DNA of 64,000 nt, taken from assembly GCA_964419255.1 (NCBI GenBank), contig CAYQOU010000001.1, positions 1-64,000 on the forward strand, read 5' to 3'. Position 1 is the first letter of the stretch. The number at the start of each line of letters is the position of its first letter. Positions 7,335 through 16,613 of this stretch are shown piece after piece. The notes beneath the pieces are model-generated. The model searched no databases. It was not told the origin of the DNA and saw nothing but the letters and a program-made list of their open reading frames with translations. Both the position numbers and the translations under genes were made by a program. The DNA is from CAZPHU01 sp964419255 (GTDB lineage Bacteria > Fibrobacterota > Chitinivibrionia > Chitinivibrionales > CAYFVL01).

Positions 7335-8675
7335 ATGCCCAGAAAAACCAACAGATCCGCAAAGAGAAAGAGTCGAAGGTCACGGAAGTCCTCGAAAAAG
7401 AGATCCGGTCTGAAACTGAGCAGACACCCACTGTTGCTGATCTTTCTGCTGTTAGGTGTTGCCGGTTTTCTTCCCTATTCACATTCGACCATCACCGACA
7501 GGGTGCGTAGTATGCTCGAGCAGATTACGGATGGTTCCTGCACGGTGCGGAAGGCCTCTCTTATTCCTTTCAGAGGACTGGCGCTGAAAAAAGTGGTGGT
7601 GACACGAAACCTGGATAGACGCAGCCATGCCAGCATGGAGATCCCTTACATGCAGATCAGGTATTCACCTATACGAATTCTTATAAACAGAAAAAAAGCC
7701 ATGGAACATGTTGCCTATCTGGTTAGATCGGGAAAATACGCCTATATCGACTCATTGGTTGAGGATGGCTTTGCGGGGATGCGGATACGAGGCGCCCGTG
7801 CTTCGATCATGCGCTCCGGGGGAGCAAACAGTGAGTTGGAGGGGATACATGCCAAAATCGCCGTCCAACAGGTCGAGGGCATGAAGGCTGAGGGCTGGGT
7901 GGCTCTGGGCCAATTAAAAAACGGGCCATTTCGTATCAAAAATGTGAAAACAGACATTTCGATCGAGGGAAGCAGAATAAAGGTGTCTAACCTGAAAGGC
8001 GACTGCTACAGGGGACGTCTCGGTGGTACACTCTTTCTTGACGGCGAAAAAGGACGCGTGCTGGACGGCACCATAACACTACGTAAAGTTGAGCTTGCCA
8101 GGCTGTATGCGGATTACCCCAGGAAGGTAGGTGCTCTTGAGGGGGAGGCGGATATAAGGTTGAAACTAATGAGTTCTTCCTGGGAACCCGATCATATACG
8201 CGGGAAGGGAGAGTTGAACGCGCAGGATATTTACGCCGAGAAAATACCGCTGCTTAACACGATCGTGACCACCCTTACGCTGCCGCAGCTGAGAACTCTT
8301 CGATTCAAAAATCTGAAAACGGATGTGGTATTGAGTGGGAAAAAAATTACTGTGTCCAATATGCAGGGAAACGGTCAACCTATAGATATCTGGGGCACGG
8401 GCTTAATTGATGCCGATAATAAATTGGATATGAGGGTAGAAGGTTTTTTTCCTGAAAGTTTCCGAGACAGTCTGTCTCCAATCACCTGGAATGCCCTTTT
8501 TCCTGACGAAAAAAACAAGGGAAGAACATTTACCTGTCGCGTGCAGGGGACCTATGACAATCCGTGGATAACGATTGATCGCAAACATACGCGGCGAGCC
8601 GTAAAAAAAGTGTTCAGTTCTTTCGGCCAGCGCATAGGAGCCGCGTTTAGAGGCGGGGAGAAGAGGGAGAATTGA
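7335..8675 (+). CDS. AsmA-like envelope protein with one N-terminal membrane anchor
   Basis: A 446-residue protein. A very basic N-terminus rich in K, R and S is followed by one hydrophobic segment (LLLIFLLLGVAGFLPY), then a beta-rich periplasmic region. The C-terminal half (FKNLKTDVVLSGKKITVSNM, GTGLIDADNKLDMRVEGF) resembles the AsmA-like C-terminal domain. AsmA-family proteins are anchored in the inner membrane and affect lipid transport to, or assembly of, the outer membrane. Two starts are possible. The ATG at 7335 has GAGAGGGAG just upstream and is preferred; an in-frame ATG at 7305 has no visible ribosome-binding site. The gene is convergent with polB. Confidence 0.72.
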   Translation: MPRKTNRSAKRKSRRSRKSSKKRSGLKLSRHPLLLIFLLLGVAGFLPYSHSTITDRVRSMLEQITDGSCTVRKASLIPFRGLALKKVVVTRNLDRRSHASMEIPYMQIRYSPIRILINRKKAMEHVAYLVRSGKYAYIDSLVEDGFAGMRIRGARASIMRSGGANSELEGIHAKIAVQQVEGMKAEGWVALGQLKNGPFRIKNVKTDISIEGSRIKVSNLKGDCYRGRLGGTLFLDGEKGRVLDGTITLRKVELARLYADYPRKVGALEGEADIRLKLMSSSWEPDHIRGKGELNAQDIYAEKIPLLNTIVTTLTLPQLRTLRFKNLKTDVVLSGKKITVSNMQGNGQPIDIWGTGLIDADNKLDMRVEGFFPESFRDSLSPITWNALFPDEKNKGRTFTCRVQGTYDNPWITIDRKHTRRAVKKVFSSFGQRIGAAFRGGEKREN

Positions 8676-8753
8676 CGCAGAAATGTCATGCGGGACTTCT
8701 GATCCGACAATGTCTATCGGATCGGACATATTGACGTCAAAATGTCATCGCAG
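8672..8753. promoter_or_regulatory. Paired TGACG-n-TGTCA motifs around a hairpin, between convergent genes
   Basis: Two copies of TTGACGnnnAAATGTCAT lie 59 bases apart at 8672 (TTGACGCAGAAATGTCAT) and 8731 (TTGACGTCAAAATGTCAT). Each has the dyad TGAC-n8-GTCA. Between them GATCCGA (8701) and TCGGATC (8717) form a perfect seven-pair stem. The block starts at the AsmA stop codon and lies before the end of polB. It could be a bidirectional terminator, a protein-binding pair or a short repeat. Confidence 0.5.
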
Positions 8754-8858
8754 AAAAAAAACCTGGCGGTGAGCATTTTCCAGAGTCATGGTTCCATTTT
8801 TAGCAACCGGATTTTTGCCGTCTCTTGTCTTAAAGTTCTGCTTGAAGGGAAGTACTTC

Positions 8859-11174
8859 TCAGCTAAACAGATCCATCTGCCCACTCACGATCGTATCAAA
8901 ATCCAGACGTCTCCAGTCCAGGATCGAATCCGCTATCGGTTTGAGCTGTGTCTCTATATAGTGGTCATAATCTAACGGCGCGGATATTTTCTCGACAGGC
9001 CGAGGGCCTTCCACGGTAATCACGTAGGCGATACGAGAAGGAACATGATCGAGCATGCGGGCTGCCTGGATGTGAGGAGGAACGTGATTGACGTAGCTTT
9101 CCAGAGTTTTGCGCACACCTTTGCGATAGATCAGTTTACTATCATAAACACCGGCCCGCAGGTCTGCAACGATTCGGGAGATATATTTTTCCACCGGCTT
9201 ATTGGTAAAAATGCGCATATACAACTCGTGTTGAAATTCTTTAGCCAAATCGGTCCAGTCCGAACGCGCCGATTCAAGTCCTTTAAAACTCAGCCTCAGT
9301 CGTCCATCTTTCTCTATCGCTCCGCAGTATCGTTTCTTGCTTCCCTGACTGCTTCCCCTGATAGTGGGCATGAAGAAGTAGCGGAAATGCTGCTCAAACT
9401 CCAACTCCAGGGCCGAAAGAACACCGAAGCGTTGCTTCAGCTCGCCTGTCAGCCACTCGTTTACTCTCTTTGCAAGACCATTGCCGATAGAGTCAGCCTC
9501 GTTTTCATGCCCCGGACCAAGCAGAAGAAAAAGTGAATCCGTGTCGCCGTAGATCACCGTATATGGTGTATGCTCCTCCAGATAGACGCGGGTCTTCTTG
9601 AGGATAAACTGACCGGTACCGGTGATAGCCTGAGCAAGATCGGGCATAAAAAAGCGGCAACCGGTGGAACCGAGTACGCCGTAAAAGCTGTTCATCAGGA
9701 TCTTGATTGCCTGGGAAAGGGGAGCATTTTGCGTCCTTTTTGCTTCCCCACGGGCTTCAAGGAGTTCTTCGATGACCTCGGGAAGAATGGTTGTGGTTCG
9801 GCTGAATGAAGGGCCCACCGGCCCTCTGACAGATTCTTCCTCCGAGGCTGCCACATATCCGAGAGGATCGATCATAAATGTTTTTATAATCGTAGGATAC
9901 AAGCTTTTGAAATCTAGCACCAGCACATTTTCGTAGATACCCGGCTGAGAATTCATCACGTAGCCGCCTGTCAGCGGCTGAGACGGGGCGATGATATCCT
10001 GCCTATCCCGGGCGACATAGCCCTTGCGATGAAGGCGGGGAAGATAGACATAGTCAAACGCCGCGACACTTGCCCCCGAGCGGTCCAGAAGATGGCCGCT
10101 TCGTTTGGAGCGAGCTATCGCATCGGGAAGAAGACGCGCTTTTTCGAAAATGCGCCTGGTCAGCACAGCATCCTTGAGATTGTACCTGGCCAGTGAGGGC
10201 TTATCTTCCCTGAACTGCCGGTCGATTTCGGCGATTTTCTCCTCACCGGTTTTGTCGATACTTTTCCCCTCACCGAGCATGGCTGAGGCCACGAAGTCCA
10301 GCGCATAGCTCTCGAAGGTATGAAAATAGGCCCGCAGCATCACCGGTATGTCCATGACCACTCTTCCCGGTATGCGCGCAACATACCGGTTTGATATTCC
10401 GCCAGGGGTAAGTATCCGGCACAGGCCTTTCCTACCGAGGTGAAAGGGGACACTTAGTACCTCGCAGCGCATCTGAAGCATTCTCAGGTCAAAATCGATC
10501 ACATTCCAGCCAATCAGAATGTCTGGATCTTCCTTGTGGATGTGCTCAAAAAAGCATTGCAGCAACTTGTGCTCTGTTTCGCAGTATATGACATCGGGTA
10601 CAGCGGGACCTTTTCCGCGCATAAAGACAACCTGCCGCTGACCATCGGCGGCTATGGAATAGATTTCTCCGCTCCGGGTGCATGTCTCGATATCGAAGGA
10701 GAGTACCGATAAGTGAATATCGGCATCCGTACCTCGTATTCGCGGATTAACGAAGGTGATGGATCGTTCGGTCTGGGAAGCTGTACCTTCCACCAGAAAG
10801 CTTCCTGCCACAAATCTCTCCATGAGGTAGCGTTCCACTGGGTGGATATCAGACTCATAGGTCATAATGCCGTTGCTGCGCAGGCTCTGAGCGCATTGGC
10901 GCAGATTACTAAGTCTGGTAAAGTAAAGGCAATCGACCTCTGTTCCGTCCATCGCCTTTAAAGGAAGCTGTTTACGCTCAATTGCAGAAGAGGTCAGGCT
11001 TTGAGGTGTGTCATGAGGCACGAAAAAAAGCGGTCGGAAATTAGTGATGTGAATTTCTACCGGGCTGCTTTTATCGGCACGGCCGTGGAGAGTCATCTCA
11101 AAGCGGCCGTTTCTGTCCCCGTATGAGTGGGTTAACAGGAAACACTTCAGCGACAGAGGATTATTTTTCGTCAT
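8859..11174 (-). CDS. polB: DNA polymerase II, family B
   Basis: A 771-residue family B polymerase, close in length to E. coli Pol II (783). Proofreading exonuclease motifs are all present: Exo I SFDIETC (about 159-165), Exo II GWNVIDFDLRM and Exo III YNLKDAVL. Polymerase motifs are also intact: A LDFKSLYPTII, B KILMNSFYGVLG and C YGDTDSLF. The enzyme should be a proofreading repair or restart polymerase. The start overlaps the stop of the upstream kinase-like gene by four bases (ATGA), so the two are translationally coupled. No other replication or SOS genes are nearby, and no LexA box was recognised. Confidence 0.95.
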   Translation of the reverse strand: MTKNNPLSLKCFLLTHSYGDRNGRFEMTLHGRADKSSPVEIHITNFRPLFFVPHDTPQSLTSSAIERKQLPLKAMDGTEVDCLYFTRLSNLRQCAQSLRSNGIMTYESDIHPVERYLMERFVAGSFLVEGTASQTERSITFVNPRIRGTDADIHLSVLSFDIETCTRSGEIYSIAADGQRQVVFMRGKGPAVPDVIYCETEHKLLQCFFEHIHKEDPDILIGWNVIDFDLRMLQMRCEVLSVPFHLGRKGLCRILTPGGISNRYVARIPGRVVMDIPVMLRAYFHTFESYALDFVASAMLGEGKSIDKTGEEKIAEIDRQFREDKPSLARYNLKDAVLTRRIFEKARLLPDAIARSKRSGHLLDRSGASVAAFDYVYLPRLHRKGYVARDRQDIIAPSQPLTGGYVMNSQPGIYENVLVLDFKSLYPTIIKTFMIDPLGYVAASEEESVRGPVGPSFSRTTTILPEVIEELLEARGEAKRTQNAPLSQAIKILMNSFYGVLGSTGCRFFMPDLAQAITGTGQFILKKTRVYLEEHTPYTVIYGDTDSLFLLLGPGHENEADSIGNGLAKRVNEWLTGELKQRFGVLSALELEFEQHFRYFFMPTIRGSSQGSKKRYCGAIEKDGRLRLSFKGLESARSDWTDLAKEFQHELYMRIFTNKPVEKYISRIVADLRAGVYDSKLIYRKGVRKTLESYVNHVPPHIQAARMLDHVPSRIAYVITVEGPRPVEKISAPLDYDHYIETQLKPIADSILDWRRLDFDTIVSGQMDLFS

Positions 11175-11803
11175 ATCGTCTCTCTGCTCAGATGCCGATA
11201 CATATCTTCGGGAGTGGTATTCCGACAGACCGGCAGTCTAAAAACCGGTATCTTCTTTCGTTGGTAATACGATAAGAGGGGGCGAGTCTGTCTCTCAAAG
11301 GAGATTATTTTTCTACGAAAGATGCCGTGGGCACTGTCCCCCCGATTGCCGCGGTCTTCATGGCCGACGCCTTTTTCGGCAAGCTTTTTGCGAGTGTATG
11401 CTTCCGGTAGTGGACAGTTCAACCAGATGATTTTTCTGATAGCAAAGCCGGTTTCCTGGAGTATTTCTGCCTGTCCTGTGTGACGGGGGAAACCGTTTAA
11501 GATTAGTAGATCGGCTTTCCGGTTAAAAGAGCGGGAGAACAAAAATTGCTCGATAATAGAGATGGCAAGCTGCTGGTGAGCATCATCAAACAGTCTACCG
11601 TCAAGTATCGAGCGGATATAATCGATATCATTTTTGGGTAAAGAGATGCTGCTTGTGCCGCCGGCGATTTCTCGCAGGTTTTGTCCGAAATCAAAATGGT
11701 GGCAGTTGCGAAAAGGAGGGAATCCCCTCTGTTGCAGTGTTTGACCAAGCGGGCTTTTGCCCGCATTGGAGTGGCCGATTATAATCATAGCATTCACAGA
11801 CAT
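11171..11803 (-). CDS. Adenylate kinase-like nucleoside monophosphate kinase
   Basis: A 210-residue P-loop protein. The P-loop GHSNAGKS is at about residues 9-16, and LNGFPRH near residue 100 corresponds to the LDGFPRT segment of adenylate kinases. An arginine-rich lid-like segment (EDRGNRGDSAHGIFRRKI) follows. The overall match to adenylate kinase is remote, so substrate and activity are uncertain. No Shine-Dalgarno is visible. A TATAAT-like -10 lies almost against the first ATG, so either a leaderless mRNA or the second in-frame ATG (11788, MIIIGHSN) may be used. The overlap with polB suggests a shared function in nucleotide supply or repair, which is inference. Confidence 0.7.
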   Translation of the reverse strand: MSVNAMIIIGHSNAGKSPLGQTLQQRGFPPFRNCHHFDFGQNLREIAGGTSSISLPKNDIDYIRSILDGRLFDDAHQQLAISIIEQFLFSRSFNRKADLLILNGFPRHTGQAEILQETGFAIRKIIWLNCPLPEAYTRKKLAEKGVGHEDRGNRGDSAHGIFRRKIISFERQTRPLLSYYQRKKIPVFRLPVCRNTTPEDMYRHLSRETI

Positions 11804-11952
11804 ACTATTATAAAATATATCTGCTGTACCTCCGGGGTGAACAGCAGCGTTTTATTTAAAAACATGCTTTTATAACGACTGGGTGATGTGCTATATTATT
11901 TAAGCGACATAAGAGAACATCATCTCAATAATTCCCTTTAAAGGAGGTTCGG

Positions 11953-12291
11953 ATGGACAACATGTGGGAGAAGGTTAAAAAGAGTCTGAAAGAGGGTGCC
12001 TCGATGTCGGTGGAGAAAATCGAGGAGTATTCCAAGATTGGCAAACTGAAAATCGAAGAGATCGCAGCCAAACGCAAGATTGAGCGCAATTTCATGGATA
12101 TCGGGGAACGTATGTTCGATCTTATGAACCAGGGCAAGAGTGGAAGCGATATCGAAGAGGATATCACGATTAAGAAAGCAATCGAGAACGTCAAGGGCCT
12201 CAAAGAGGAACTTTCGGTTACCAGCGAGAAGATAAAGGCTGCAAGCGAAGATGGTAAGAACAAAGAAGAAACCGTAACATCTGAACAATGA
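11953..12291 (+). CDS. Small charged helical protein, unknown function
   Basis: A 112-residue, highly charged, mostly helical protein (VEKIEEYSKIGKLKIEEIAA, then KAIENVKGLKEELSVTSEKI) with no signal peptide or membrane segment and coiled-coil character. AAAGGAGG precedes the start at good distance. Its stop overlaps the start of the M23 peptidase gene by four bases, so it is the first gene of a three-gene operon. Small coiled-coil proteins next to peptidoglycan hydrolases can act as partners or regulators, but nothing in the sequence proves that. Confidence 0.75.
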   Translation: MDNMWEKVKKSLKEGASMSVEKIEEYSKIGKLKIEEIAAKRKIERNFMDIGERMFDLMNQGKSGSDIEEDITIKKAIENVKGLKEELSVTSEKIKAASEDGKNKEETVTSEQ

Positions 12292-13172
12292 CCAGGCAAC
12301 ACCGATCATTCTTAATTGTACCGCCACGCTTTGCGCGAATCCGTATGATGCGGGTCCGCGTAAGCGTGCTTATTGTTATGTCCTTACTTCTGGTCGGTGG
12401 TTTTGCGGGCTATTTTATTCCGTTTAATAATTACACCCTCGATGTAGTGGAGCAGAACCAGAAAAAAAACCTTACCGAGCAGAATAAAAAACTGCTTCAG
12501 CGCATTCATAGCATGCGTCAGATGCTTCACTCGCTGGGCACACGGGTCAACAGTCTGGATCACAAGAAAAAAGAACTCGAAGGGTATTTCGCCCTGCCGG
12601 CAACCACCGATTCCGCCGAGCTGGCAAAAAAGAAGCAAAGAGAGCCGGATCTTACATATACGTTAAACCTTCTGAGCAACACGGAGCGTTTCCTGGGTGC
12701 TCTTGCCATGAAGGTGGACTCCTCCGATTATTACTTTCAGGACGTACCGCTGGTGAAACCGGTTACTGACAACTACGTCATCACAAACACCTTTGGTGAG
12801 ATGAAAGATCCATTCAGCGGCACAATGAAAAAACATTATGGAGTCGATTTTGCCGCGGAACGGGGAAGGCCGGTTATAGCCACCGCTGCCGGTAAAGTAA
12901 CTTCCGTACAGAATCATAAGTTCTGGGGTAAGAGAATAGAAATCACGCATTCACATGGGTTTTTGACGGTGTATGCGCATCTGGGATCTGTGGAGGTGCA
13001 TCGTGGAAAGAGGGTGAAGCGAGGGGATGTCATCGGAACAATCGGTTCAACCGGGCTCACAACCGGTCCGCAGCTGCATTACGAGATACGAAAATACGAC
13101 AAACCTGTCGATCCTCAGAAATATTTTTTCCCCGAACAACCGTTGATATTTGCCCGTGCGGATTCCTTATGA
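12288..13172 (+). CDS. M23 (LytM) family metallopeptidase, membrane anchored
   Basis: A 294-residue protein. One N-terminal membrane segment (VSVLIVMSLLLVGGFAGYFI, about 25-45) is followed by a coiled coil (about 55-100) and a C-terminal LytM domain (about 165-280). Zinc ligands are in HYGVDFA, and the catalytic region has YAHLG and LHYEIR, all intact. Such proteins are periplasmic peptidoglycan endopeptidases or their regulators, and the coiled coil plus M23 layout resembles EnvC/NlpD-type and MepM-type proteins. The gene overlaps its upstream neighbour (ATGA) and its downstream heptosyltransferase-like neighbour (ATGA), which places cell-wall and outer-membrane functions in one operon. Confidence 0.92.
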   Translation: MTRQHRSFLIVPPRFARIRMMRVRVSVLIVMSLLLVGGFAGYFIPFNNYTLDVVEQNQKKNLTEQNKKLLQRIHSMRQMLHSLGTRVNSLDHKKKELEGYFALPATTDSAELAKKKQREPDLTYTLNLLSNTERFLGALAMKVDSSDYYFQDVPLVKPVTDNYVITNTFGEMKDPFSGTMKKHYGVDFAAERGRPVIATAAGKVTSVQNHKFWGKRIEITHSHGFLTVYAHLGSVEVHRGKRVKRGDVIGTIGSTGLTTGPQLHYEIRKYDKPVDPQKYFFPEQPLIFARADSL

Positions 13173-14284
13173 ATCTTCTGATTATTCGCTTCTCCTCCAT
13201 GGGCGATGTGGTATTGGTCTCTTCTGTCATCGCCTGGCTATATCAGAATCATCCCGATATTAACCTCAATCTACTCACTCTGGAGCAGTATGCGCCCCTT
13301 TTTCAGGATGATCCCCGGCTTTGTAAAATTATTGCTGTATCAAAGGGAAGAGAACAGTGCGGGGTACGGAAATATGGCCATATGAGGTGGGGTGGTGTTA
13401 TCGATCTCCAGAACAACGGGCGAAGCAAGAGGCTGTGCAGAAGTTTTTTTCGAGGGGTTCCCTGCATCAGGTTGAATAAGCATCGTTTCGCACGCGCTTT
13501 GCTACTGACAGCCCGTGTGAACCTATATCCCGAGAACAATAGTGTTGCATGCCGATACATTCATGCGGCCCGCAAATTACTTTCATCGATTCATCCAGAT
13601 ATTGCCGTTTGCCGAAGCGGTCAAAAAACCGATCTATCAGGCTCGGCTTTGCCGTCTCTTAAGCTATTCTTTACGCGATCCGTATGTGAAAGGAAACTGG
13701 AAATTGCATGCCATGACAGACCAATACTTTCGCTGTTTCCTTTTGCCGCGTGGAAAAACAAACAGTGGCCGATCGAGAGATATGCTGCTGTCGGACGATA
13801 TTTCCGTGATAAGGGATGGAACATTATCGTTATGGGGGGGGCACAGGATCAGGCGCAATCTTCGCGATTATGTTCCATAATCGGGGAGCGCTGTATGGAT
13901 CTGACCGGACGGACTAGTCTGTATGAAGCCGGTGGTGTGCTTCAGAAGGTATCGATGGCGTTGGGAAATGATACCGGACTGTCACATCTGGCGCGGGCGT
14001 GTGGTGTGCCAGGGGGAGTAATCTTTGGCTCTACAACACACCATCTTGGATTTTTTCCCTATGGAACTCCTAATTTTGTTATTTTTGAGAAAAAGCTGAG
14101 CTGCAGGCCGTGTCATGCTCATGGTGGCAACAGCTGCCGGCGAGGTAAAAGGGTGTGTCTTGAGGGGATCAGCTCCGAAAAGGTAATCGCCGGTTTGGAG
14201 CGACTACATGATTTGAGCCTTAAAGAGGGCCAAAACAATAGCTTTTTTATCGAAACGAACATAAAAAGAGATAGAATATCGTAA
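13169..14284 (+). CDS. Glycosyltransferase family 9 (ADP-heptose:LPS heptosyltransferase-like)
   Basis: A 371-residue GT-B enzyme. The N-terminus MNLLIIRFSSMGDVVLVSS is the classic heptosyltransferase start. The C-terminal donor-binding region has LFPFAAWKNKQWPIERYA, MGGAQDQ, MALGNDTGLSHLARACGVP and FGSTTHHLGF. A cysteine-rich segment near the end (CRPCHAHGGNSCRRGKRVC) is commonly seen in this family. It probably adds a heptose or similar sugar to the lipopolysaccharide core. The start overlaps the M23 gene by four bases. Confidence 0.9.
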   Translation: MNLLIIRFSSMGDVVLVSSVIAWLYQNHPDINLNLLTLEQYAPLFQDDPRLCKIIAVSKGREQCGVRKYGHMRWGGVIDLQNNGRSKRLCRSFFRGVPCIRLNKHRFARALLLTARVNLYPENNSVACRYIHAARKLLSSIHPDIAVCRSGQKTDLSGSALPSLKLFFTRSVCERKLEIACHDRPILSLFPFAAWKNKQWPIERYAAVGRYFRDKGWNIIVMGGAQDQAQSSRLCSIIGERCMDLTGRTSLYEAGGVLQKVSMALGNDTGLSHLARACGVPGGVIFGSTTHHLGFFPYGTPNFVIFEKKLSCRPCHAHGGNSCRRGKRVCLEGISSEKVIAGLERLHDLSLKEGQNNSFFIETNIKRDRIS

Positions 14285-14343
14285 TCGTCTACTTGACCAA
14301 AAATCGACCCACGCACCATATTATGACAGTCTGAGACACAATC

Positions 14344-14697
14344 ATGAAAAGCGTAAAAAATATAATTGTTTTGGGTTTTCTTTTAATTGTTTTAATTCGT
14401 GGGGTCGTTTTATCAGATCCGCCCGACACCACTAACGGCTTGGCACAATATGTGGCGGGCCTGGAGATGATTAAACAGGCTCATGGAATCGACACACAAC
14501 AGAGGGCGCGTTTGTATCGGGAATTGGAAGAGATTACCGGGATTTCGGCAGATCGTGCCATAGCGCTTTTACGAAAGCATAACCATCGTCCCGAAATGTG
14601 GCAAAAGATTCAACAGTCTGTTGTCGCTATCTTAGAAACATATACGTCACCTAAACCGGATATTTCATCTGAAAAGGAGCAGCATAATGGCAAGTGA
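14344..14697 (+). CDS. Small secreted or periplasmic protein, unknown
   Basis: A 117-residue protein with an N-terminal signal peptide (MKSVKNIIVLGFLLIVLIRG). A short helical mature part contains LYRELEEITGISADRAIALL. No family was recognised. Its end overlaps the thioredoxin start by 11 bases in another frame, so the two are likely co-transcribed. The ribosome-binding site is weak. Confidence 0.65.
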   Translation: MKSVKNIIVLGFLLIVLIRGVVLSDPPDTTNGLAQYVAGLEMIKQAHGIDTQQRARLYRELEEITGISADRAIALLRKHNHRPEMWQKIQQSVVAILETYTSPKPDISSEKEQHNGK

Positions 14698-15022
14698 GCA
14701 TATCGTAGAGTTTACCGACAGCAATTTCAGCAGTGACGCTCTGGGCTCTGACACACCGGTTGTTGTTGATTTCTGGGCTCCCTGGTGCGGACCGTGTAAA
14801 ATGCTTGGTCCAATCCTTGAAGAGCTGGCGGCTGATTACGGAGACAGGATCAAAGTAGGTAAGCTGAATGTGGATGATAATCCGCAGACGGCTTCGAAAT
14901 ATGGAATAATCAGCATTCCAACTATGCTTTTCATCAAAAATGGCTCTGTGGCCGATCAGCATGTGGGGCTTTTGGCAAAAGATCCTTTGAAATCGAAAAT
15001 TGATGCCTTTATCGCATCGTAA
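14687..15022 (+). CDS. trxA: Thioredoxin
   Basis: A 111-residue protein of normal thioredoxin length with the active site VDFWAPWCGPCKMLGP (about residues 27-42). The cis-proline segment ISIPTMLFIKNG and the VGLLAKDPLK region follow. It reduces disulfides in cytoplasmic proteins. AAGGAG lies seven bases before the ATG. A strong intrinsic terminator follows directly. Confidence 0.97.
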   Translation: MASEHIVEFTDSNFSSDALGSDTPVVVDFWAPWCGPCKMLGPILEELAADYGDRIKVGKLNVDDNPQTASKYGIISIPTMLFIKNGSVADQHVGLLAKDPLKSKIDAFIAS

Positions 15023-15031
15023 TAAGATGAA

Positions 15032-15066
15032 AGTGGAGCATTGATGAACAATGCTCCGCTTTTTTC
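15032..15066 (+). terminator. Rho-independent terminator after trxA
   Basis: AGTGGAGCATTG and CAATGCTCCGCT form a 12-pair stem with one G-T wobble and the loop ATGAA, followed by a run of T. It starts ten bases after the trxA stop. Confidence 0.9.
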
Positions 15067-15122
15067 CTCAATAATAGCTTTGCCTCAAGCTGCGGCATAT
15101 AGAAGAAATAGAAGACTTTTTC

Positions 15123-16613
15123 ATGAAAATTCTGGCACTCAATCCTCCTTTTTTGCCTAAATACTCCAGAGAATCCCGTTCTCCGGCAGTTACCAAAAGC
15201 GGCACCCTGTATTATCCCATGTGGTTAGCCTATGCGGTAGGCTATCTTGAAAAACATGGCCACGAAGTCATGTTTTTAGATGCTCCGGCAATCGGTAGTG
15301 ATCATGAAGACACGATGCGAAGGGCAAAAGAGTTTGGTCCGTCACTGATTGTTATCGATACATCGACTCCCAGCATATATAATGACACTCAGCTTGCGGG
15401 TGAGCTGAAGAAGCGGATACCTGAAGCATTCACGGTTCTTGTCGGTGTTCATGTCTCGGCCGTTCCCGAAGAAACGCTTCGTGACCATCCGCATGGAGCC
15501 GATGCCGTTGCATTTGGAGAGTATGATCAAAGCCTGGTGGAGCTGGCTGCCGTAATAGAGGAAAAAGGCACCGGTGATGATGCACTTAAGAAGGTGCAGG
15601 GGATAGCATTTCGTGCATCCGACGGTTCGGTAGTCAAAAACGAGGCACGAACTCCCATGGATAACCTCGACGATATTCCTTTCGTTTCCGAAGTCTATAA
15701 GAGGCACCTGGACATCTCGCCCTATTTTTACGGGCACAGCAGATATCCACTGATTGTTTTGGTGACCGGACGGGGATGTCCTTTCCACTGCACCTTCTGC
15801 GTGGTCCCTCAGACCATGCATGGTCATAAGTACCGCAAGCGCTCGGTGGATAATATCGTGGAGGAGTTTCGCTATATTGCCCAAAATTTCCCGCAGGCCA
15901 AAGAGATCATGATTGAAGACGACACCTTGACCGCAGACCGTAAAAGATGTCGTGAGCTTTCGCAGAAGCTGATCGAGCAGAAACTGACCAGTATCCCCTG
16001 GTCTGCCAATTCGCGCGCCGATGTTGATTACGAGACGATGAGGATGATGAAAAAGGCGGGATGTCGGCTTTTTTGCGTCGGTTTTGAAAGTGGTGAGCAG
16101 CAGATCCTTGACAATATTAAGAAGGGAACAAAGATTCCTCGCATTCGTCAGTTTCGAAGGGATGCTAGAAAAGCCGGTATCCTGGTGCACGGCTGTTTCA
16201 TGGTGGGAAACAGGGGAGAAACTGTCCAAACGCTGGAAAAGACTTTGCATTTTGCGAAGAAGCTTAATCCTGATACCGCACAGTTTTATCCGATTATGGC
16301 CTATCCCGGAACCAGTGATTATGCCTATTTTCGCGAAAAAGGGTGGATTGTTACCCAAAATTATCGTCAGTGGTTGACCGAAGAGGGACTCCATTCATCC
16401 GTCGTGAGCAATCCCGATCTGACCTACGAGACCCTGGTAGCCTTTTGCGACCGTGCGCGTCGTGAATTTTACATGAGGCCGACCTACCTTCTTCAAAAAG
16501 CCATTCAAGCCCTACGGCATCCGTCAGAAGCGCCCCGATTGTTAAAAGGTTTTCGCACCCTGATGAAGCATCTGTTTACCCCCTCACTCAGAAAAACCGG
16601 GAGTCCTGCATGA
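15123..16613 (+). CDS. B12-binding-domain radical SAM protein
   Basis: A 496-residue protein. An N-terminal cobalamin-binding-like Rossmann domain (about 1-150, with LAYAVGYLEKHGHEV and VGVHVSAVPEETLRDHP) precedes a radical SAM barrel. The [4Fe-4S] motif is CPFHCTFC at about residue 220, followed by MIEDDTLTADRKRC and FGFESG-like FCVGFESG. Members methylate or rearrange unreactive carbons, often in lipid, hopanoid or natural-product pathways. The substrate is unknown. The stop overlaps the start of the membrane glycosyltransferase by four bases, so they probably act on one lipid or glycan product. Confidence 0.88.
   Translation: MKILALNPPFLPKYSRESRSPAVTKSGTLYYPMWLAYAVGYLEKHGHEVMFLDAPAIGSDHEDTMRRAKEFGPSLIVIDTSTPSIYNDTQLAGELKKRIPEAFTVLVGVHVSAVPEETLRDHPHGADAVAFGEYDQSLVELAAVIEEKGTGDDALKKVQGIAFRASDGSVVKNEARTPMDNLDDIPFVSEVYKRHLDISPYFYGHSRYPLIVLVTGRGCPFHCTFCVVPQTMHGHKYRKRSVDNIVEEFRYIAQNFPQAKEIMIEDDTLTADRKRCRELSQKLIEQKLTSIPWSANSRADVDYETMRMMKKAGCRLFCVGFESGEQQILDNIKKGTKIPRIRQFRRDARKAGILVHGCFMVGNRGETVQTLEKTLHFAKKLNPDTAQFYPIMAYPGTSDYAYFREKGWIVTQNYRQWLTEEGLHSSVVSNPDLTYETLVAFCDRARREFYMRPTYLLQKAIQALRHPSEAPRLLKGFRTLMKHLFTPSLRKTGSPA

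Noticed and set aside
12384..12638. Minus-strand frame within the M23 gene
   Set aside because: The M23 peptidase frame is supported by its zinc motifs and overlapping operon starts.
15342..16394. Minus-strand frame of 350 codons
   Set aside because: Antisense to the radical SAM gene. It has no domain and low-quality composition.
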